Assembly (NCBI GenBank): GCA_023150835.1
Contig: JAKLKB010000085.1
Coordinates: forward strand, 1-28,955
Direction: 5' to 3'
DNA length: 28,955 bases
Origin: Myxococcota bacterium
Lineage (GTDB): Bacteria; Myxococcota_C; UBA6777
The first letter of the stretch is position 1. Every line of letters begins with the position of its first letter. Below the pieces are notes generated by a model. That model did no database searches and was not told the origin of the DNA. It saw only the letters and a list, made by a program, of their open reading frames with translations. Of the stretch, positions 25,084-28,955 are shown one piece after another. The translations under genes and the position numbers were made by a program.

Positions 25084-25123
25084 CGTTGTCTTCGTACCTT
25101 TCTTCCTTTTGAGGTGATTTCAC

Positions 25124-26083
25124 TTGAGCCACCAAGCTAAAGCATCCCAACCACCAAAAGCAAGCCAAACCTTGATCTCCACCCCAAACCTCCCGCCCCT
25201 TGTCTCCATCGCCCTGCGCTTGCGCGATGCCCTCTCCGCCCTGTCGTTTCGCGCCCCCACCACCCACGTCTACCATCCCCTCACCTACGCTTGGGAAGCC
25301 CACCTAGCCTACCTGACGCGCTTTGGAACCCAACAGCCCCGCGAGATGTTTTGGCTCGGTATGAATCCCGGCCCTTGGGGCATGACCCAAACGGGCGTAC
25401 CGTTCGGCTGTGTGCCGTTTGTCCGTGACTGGATGCAGATCCACACACCGATCACACCTCCGCCTCAGATCCATCCCAAACGACCGATAGAAGGCTTTTC
25501 TTGCACACGAACCGAAGTCAGCGGCTCCCGCCTCTGGGGATGGGCTCAACAAAAAGCACCCCACGCACCCGATTTCTTTGCGCGGATCTTTCTCAACGCC
25601 TACTGCCCGCTCACTTTCCTCGAAGCGTCCGGCAAAAACCGCACACCCGATAAACTGCACCCCGACGAACGCACCGCACTATTCGACCTGTGCGATCAAG
25701 CTCTCCGCGAAACCCTTGACACTCTACAACCCCGTGTCCTCGTCGCCATCGGAGCCTTCGCCGAATCTCGCCTCAAACACGTCCTCGGCTCCTCCCACCC
25801 TCCGATCTTGCGCATCCTCCACCCTAGCCCCGCAAGCCCTCTCGCCAACCTCGGATGGGCCGAACAACTCGAACAAACCCTCCTCCGCGCTGGTCTCTCC
25901 CTCTCTTTCCCTTCCACACCATCCCCACCACACACACCATCCCCACCACACACACCATCCCCACCACACACACCATCCATCCCACCACACACACCATCCA
26001 TCCCACCACACGCCCATCCATCCCACCACACACACCACCCATCCCACGTCCCAACCACCCCATCCCAACCATCCAACGAATGA
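25124..26083 (+). CDS. smug1: SMUG1-type uracil-DNA glycosylase with repetitive C-terminal tail
   Basis: This 319-aa protein has residues ~50-265 closely following single-strand-selective monofunctional uracil-DNA glycosylase. Motif 1 LGMNPGPWGMTQTGVPFG contains the catalytic Asn. HPKRPIEGF, EVSGSRLWGW, NAYCPLTFLEASGKN and motif 2 ILHPSPASPLANLGW (catalytic His) follow. The Arg-Asn after HPSP in vertebrate SMUG1 is replaced by Ala-Ser, in the loop that inserts into DNA. It would remove uracil or hydroxymethyluracil from DNA. After residue ~263 comes a tail of about 50 residues, SPPHTP-like repeats rich in Pro and His, which is not part of the fold. The start is TTG at 25124, preceded by GAGGTGA at suitable distance; no closer ATG exists. 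Confidence 0.92.
   Translation: MSHQAKASQPPKASQTLISTPNLPPLVSIALRLRDALSALSFRAPTTHVYHPLTYAWEAHLAYLTRFGTQQPREMFWLGMNPGPWGMTQTGVPFGCVPFVRDWMQIHTPITPPPQIHPKRPIEGFSCTRTEVSGSRLWGWAQQKAPHAPDFFARIFLNAYCPLTFLEASGKNRTPDKLHPDERTALFDLCDQALRETLDTLQPRVLVAIGAFAESRLKHVLGSSHPPILRILHPSPASPLANLGWAEQLEQTLLRAGLSLSFPSTPSPPHTPSPPHTPSPPHTPSIPPHTPSIPPHAHPSHHTHHPSHVPTTPSQPSNE
25914..26045 (+). repeat. 15/18-nt tandem repeats coding the glycosylase tail
   Basis: Units of 15 bases (CACACACCATCCCCA type) change to 18-base units (CATCCATCCCACCA type) and encode SPPHTP and SIPPHTP. The reading frame is maintained because both periods are multiples of three. The tail is extremely C/A-rich and depleted of G and T on the plus strand. 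Confidence 0.9.
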
Positions 26084-26099
26084 TTTTTTTCAACAGGTC

Positions 26100-26129
26100 T
26101 TGCGAAAAACACACAGGGGGCGCTACAAT
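26100..26129 (+). promoter_or_regulatory. Candidate promoter for the second kinase
   Basis: TTGCGA at 26100-26105 and TACAAT at 26124-26129 are separated by 18 bases, about 70 bases before the kinase ATG. The -10 matches the consensus at five of six positions. Confidence 0.45.
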
Positions 26130-26197
26130 CTGGTTTGTATATCTTCCCTACACCACAAGGCCGCTTTCTCGCGGTCTTACGACACACAGGGTCGGTC

Positions 26198-27283
26198 ATG
26201 AACGACGATTCGCTCAAAGAACAATCTCGACGTGCTGTCGATGCGCTGGTGAAAGAAGTCGCTCGCCAACAACGTGAAAAAAACGAGCCACAACTCGAAC
26301 CCGGCCATCGCGTCGGACAATACTACGTCCTCCAAAAACAGATAGGCAAAGGCGGCATGGGACAAGTCTTTCAAGCCACCCACGTCCTCACCGGTCAAAC
26401 CGTCGCCGTCAAAGCGCTCTCGCCTGATCTCGAAGGTGATGCCGGTCTTCGCAAGCGCTTCGTCCAAGAAGCCCGTGCGATGGCTGCTTTGGATCACCCC
26501 AACCTCGTCACCTTGCACAATCTCCTCCACGAAGGAAATCGCCTGTTTATGGTGATGCAATTCATCGACGGACGCGACGTCGACGCCATGTTTCGGCGTT
26601 GCCAAGGACTCAGCCCCCAAGCCACCGTCGCGATCTTTGCTCAAGCCCTTGATGGACTTGCACACGCCCACAGCAAAGGCATCTTGCACCGCGATCTCAA
26701 ACCCGCCAACGTCCTCGTCACCCGCGACGGTCAAGTCAAATTGATCGACTTTGGCCTCGCCCTTATCTCTGGCGGCGCTCGGCTCACCCTCAAAGGCACT
26801 CACGTCGGCACCACCTATTACGTCGCACCCGAGATCCTCCTCGGCGGCGAAGCTACCGCACAAACCGATATCTACTCCCTCGGCGTCAGTATATTTGAAG
26901 TCCTCACCAACCGCCTCCCCTTCCAAGGCGACACCTTCGCCGTCCACAAAGCACACATCGAACAACCCCCCCCCGATCCGCGCCAATTCAATCCACAGAT
27001 ATCCGCTCCCCTCGCCGCCATTATCCTCAAATCTCTCGCCAAAGATCCCCGCCAACGCTTCCAAACTGCCGAAGACTTCCGCCGCGTCTTGGGCAATCCT
27101 CCCCCGATCAAGCCCCTCGTCGACTGCCCCCTATGCGGAAGCCCCCACCCCGAAACCGAAGGCGAAACCTGCGTCATCTGCGGAAAAACCGAAGTCTGCC
27201 AATACCATTACACCCGCGACAACGGCATCCTTTGCCGTCCCTGCAAGCGCCATATCCAACCTCCGCCTTTGCCCACCCCATAG
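26198..27283 (+). CDS. Soluble Ser/Thr protein kinase with C-terminal zinc-binding-like tail
   Basis: This 361-aa protein carries a Hanks-type kinase domain at residues ~45-300: GKGGMGQVFQA, K72 in VAVK, D166 in HRDLKPAN, D184 in DFG, GTTYYVAPE and DIYSLGVSIFE. All catalytic residues are present. No membrane segment is evident, unlike the first kinase, so it is probably cytoplasmic. The last ~50 residues hold two CxxC pairs and further Cys/His residues (CPLCGSPHP, CVICGK, CQYHYT, CRPCKRH). This pattern suggests a double zinc-ribbon or B-box-like module for binding partners. The ATG at 26198 follows AGGGTCGG. The Nramp-like gene begins 11 bases after the stop, so they are likely co-transcribed. 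Confidence 0.92.
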   Translation: MNDDSLKEQSRRAVDALVKEVARQQREKNEPQLEPGHRVGQYYVLQKQIGKGGMGQVFQATHVLTGQTVAVKALSPDLEGDAGLRKRFVQEARAMAALDHPNLVTLHNLLHEGNRLFMVMQFIDGRDVDAMFRRCQGLSPQATVAIFAQALDGLAHAHSKGILHRDLKPANVLVTRDGQVKLIDFGLALISGGARLTLKGTHVGTTYYVAPEILLGGEATAQTDIYSLGVSIFEVLTNRLPFQGDTFAVHKAHIEQPPPDPRQFNPQISAPLAAIILKSLAKDPRQRFQTAEDFRRVLGNPPPIKPLVDCPLCGSPHPETEGETCVICGKTEVCQYHYTRDNGILCRPCKRHIQPPPLPTP

Positions 27284-27293
27284 GCCCCTCAGG

Positions 27294-28613
27294 ATGCAAC
27301 AAAACGCTCCAACCTCCCTGCACCCTCCCACACACACACCACCGCTCACGGAACTCCCCATCGCACCGACCACTTGGCGAGGCTATCTGCGCTTTTTAGG
27401 GCCGGGCTTTGCGCTTGCAGCCACAGGCGTCGGGGCAGGCGATATGATCGCAGCAGCCGTCGCAGGATCGCGTTATGGGATCGCGATCTTGTGGGCAGCG
27501 TTGGTGGGAGCCGCGCTCAAGTTCGCACTCAACGAAGGCATGGCGCGTTGGCAGTTGGGCACGGGCAGCACCTTGATCGAGGGCTGGATGCGGCACTTGG
27601 GCGGGTGGTTTCGGATCGTGTTGCTGGTGTATCTGTTGGTGTGGTCGTTTGTGGTGGGGGGGGCGCTGATCGCGGCGTGTGGACTGGCTGCACACGCCAT
27701 CTATCCGAAGATATCGCTCGAATTGTGGGGCGTGCTGCATACGGTTGTAGCGTGTGCGTTGGTTTGGGGCGGTGGATACGATCGTTTTGAAAGCGCCATG
27801 AAGCTCCTGATCGGCTTGATGTTTTGCGCCCTGCTGGGTTGTGCTTTTTGGCTCAAACCGCCTTGGGAAGTGTTGTGGTTGAGTGTGCGTGATATCGACC
27901 TCCCACAACATGGCATCGCCCTGATCATGGGCGTGATCGGCGGTGTAGGCGGCAGCGTGACGCTGCTTTCCTACAACGTTTGGATGCGCGAACGTCGATG
28001 GGAAGGCCAAGCATGGTTGCCTGCGATCCGCGCTGATCTCGCTCTTGCGTACATCCTGACGGGTCTCTTTGGTGCGTCGGTGGTGGTCTTGGCGACGTGG
28101 ACACTCTACCAAGGCGGGCTCCAAGTCCAAGGCAATCGCGCTGTGCTTGAGATGGCGCGGATGCTCGGAGAGATCTTGGGGCGGGTCGGCCTTTGGGTGT
28201 TTTTGCTCGGCTTCTGGGCGGCGGTGGCTTCCTCGATGCTTGGGGTCTGGCAAAGCATCCCTTGTCTTTTTTGCGATATCGTCGCGCTGTGGAAACCCCG
28301 CCCCCCCGAAGAAGCCCAAGCCATCCTCTCCACAACATCCCCGTATTATCGTGGTTATCTCTTGTGGCAAGCCTTCCCGCCTTTGCTCTTGTTGTTCGTG
28401 CAAAAACCTGTAGCATTGATCGTGCTTTACGCTGTCATCGGCGCGTTGTTTATGCCGTTTCTCGCAGGCAGCCTCTTGTGGATGAACAACCACCCGCGCT
28501 GGATGCCCGCCCCCTTGCGCAACCGCTGGCCCTCCAACGCCACCCTCACACTATGCTTGCTGCTCTTTCTTTGGCTGAGTTTCCGCGCTCTACACACCCA
28601 CATCGGGGGCTAG
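27294..28613 (+). CDS. Nramp-like transporter with atypical metal-site motifs
   Basis: This 439-aa inner-membrane protein has about eleven hydrophobic segments. The start FLGPGFALAATGVGAGDM aligns with Nramp TM1, but the metal-binding DPGN is GAGD (residues 47-50). TM6 reads SVTLLSYNVWMRER where Nramp has IMPHN, so the coordinating Met and the His are replaced (LSYN). The rest follows the fold (AGSRYG, FALNEGMARWQLGTG, GVWQSIPCLFCDI). Transport of Mn or Fe by the usual mechanism is therefore doubtful; a Mg, other-ion or unknown substrate is possible. The ATG at 27294 has only a weak ribosome-binding site (TCAGG close to the start), consistent with coupling to the kinase gene 11 bases upstream. 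Confidence 0.85.
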   Translation: MQQNAPTSLHPPTHTPPLTELPIAPTTWRGYLRFLGPGFALAATGVGAGDMIAAAVAGSRYGIAILWAALVGAALKFALNEGMARWQLGTGSTLIEGWMRHLGGWFRIVLLVYLLVWSFVVGGALIAACGLAAHAIYPKISLELWGVLHTVVACALVWGGGYDRFESAMKLLIGLMFCALLGCAFWLKPPWEVLWLSVRDIDLPQHGIALIMGVIGGVGGSVTLLSYNVWMRERRWEGQAWLPAIRADLALAYILTGLFGASVVVLATWTLYQGGLQVQGNRAVLEMARMLGEILGRVGLWVFLLGFWAAVASSMLGVWQSIPCLFCDIVALWKPRPPEEAQAILSTTSPYYRGYLLWQAFPPLLLLFVQKPVALIVLYAVIGALFMPFLAGSLLWMNNHPRWMPAPLRNRWPSNATLTLCLLLFLWLSFRALHTHIGG

Positions 28614-28726
28614 AAACAGACCCGACGCCAAGAACATCCCCCAAAGCCGCGTTCGCACCACTCCAAGCGACAGAGCCGTCCGGTTGAAAAACCTCCGATC
28701 TCTTCGCCTACACGGGGTCAAGGGAG

Positions 28727-28764
28727 CCGCGCTAAGGGCGCGGGGCGTGGGGTTCCAACCCCAC
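28727..28764 (+). other. Two adjacent intergenic hairpins
   Basis: CCGCGC and GCGCGG (28727-28743) pair around a 5-base loop. GTGGGGTT and AACCCCAC (28747-28764) form a perfect 8-bp stem around CC. No T-run follows, so these are not standard terminators. They lie in the 342-base tail after the Nramp-like gene, where I see no coding sequence. Confidence 0.55.
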
Positions 28765-28828
28765 ACAAACACACAAACCCAACACAAACCCTCACACACA
28801 AAACCTACCCAACAAGTCGCTCCTATGC

Positions 28829-28955
28829 GATCATACGAAATCCGCCGATGGTGTGAGCGAAAGATGTAGGGGCAGCCCCCTGTGGCTGCCCAACCACAGC
28901 GCATTTATACGAGTTCCGCCGATGGTGTGAGCGAAAGATGTAGGGGCAGCCCCCT
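28829..28955 (+). repeat. Dispersed intergenic repeat (copy 4 and start of copy 5)
   Basis: Copy 4 starts with CATACGAAATCCGCCG near 28832 and runs through GTAGGGGCAGCCCCCTG and GGCTGCCC. Its inner hairpin is degraded. A further copy starts near 28906 (ATACGAGTTCCGCCG) and is cut by the window edge at 28955. The two are head-to-tail with a period of about 75 bases. Confidence 0.8.

Noticed and set aside
27396-28493. 365-aa minus-strand frame
   Set aside because: It is antisense to the membrane segments of the Nramp-like gene, with a composition unlike a real protein.
28747-28764. tRNA T-arm-like stem with GGTTCCAACC
   Set aside because: No acceptor, D or anticodon stems can be built around it, and the loop is only two bases.

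Overview
The window carries about twenty protein genes and no recognisable RNA gene. It most likely comes from the Myxococcota or a related deltaproteobacterial lineage. The evidence is a MYXO-CTERM-like C-terminal anchor, a giant secreted protein with twelve MopE-type metal-binding repeats, two Hanks-type Ser/Thr kinases (one fused to an extracytoplasmic FGE-like domain), a PEGA-domain protein, several lipoproteins, Pro/Thr-rich linkers and a perfect sigma-54 promoter. Base composition is only moderately GC-rich for that group, so an uncultured or deep-branching member is plausible. This placement is inference; no rRNA or marker gene is present.

Layout. Positions 1-3822 (+): the end of a PEGA protein, a membrane-spanning kinase with an FGE-like domain, and pyroglutamyl peptidase (pcp). 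Positions 3819-8051 (-): the MopE-repeat lipoprotein, converging on pcp with overlapping stop codons. Positions 8335-12405 (+): apolipoprotein N-acyltransferase (lnt) with a repeat-rich N-terminal extension, then a 7TM/GAF sensor histidine kinase. Positions 12661-16974 (+): a 742-aa protein that appears to be a degenerate, ATPase-dead relative of sigma-54 activators, a MYXO-CTERM fibronectin-III protein, a lipoprotein, and a 49-aa lipoprotein directly behind a consensus -24/-12 promoter. Positions 17024-19116 (+): a PTPS/QueD-family enzyme without its usual Cys, overlapping a secreted GH13 glucosidase. Positions 19397-23387 (+): a repeat-rich membrane-anchored protein, moeA, an outer-membrane beta-barrel candidate and tatA. 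Positions 23638-25083 (-): cardiolipin synthase, divergent from a SMUG1-type uracil-DNA glycosylase (25124-26083 +). Positions 26198-28613 (+): a second Ser/Thr kinase with a cysteine-rich tail and an Nramp-like transporter lacking the canonical metal-site motifs.

How the genes fit together. Much of the content concerns the cell envelope: lipoprotein maturation (lnt) alongside several lipoproteins, Tat export (tatA) alongside molybdenum cofactor insertion (moeA), phospholipid synthesis, and transmembrane signalling. The most unusual items are the pseudo-sigma-54-activator at 12661, the sigma-54-driven micro-lipoprotein at 16825, a dispersed intergenic repeat family whose hairpin shows compensatory base changes, and the Nramp-like and PTPS-like proteins with altered active-site motifs.

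Tandem repeats inside coding linkers are common here. They occur in the first kinase, lnt, the 742-aa protein, the 424-aa protein and the glycosylase tail. No convincing rho-independent terminator, tRNA, CRISPR array, insertion sequence or origin was seen.
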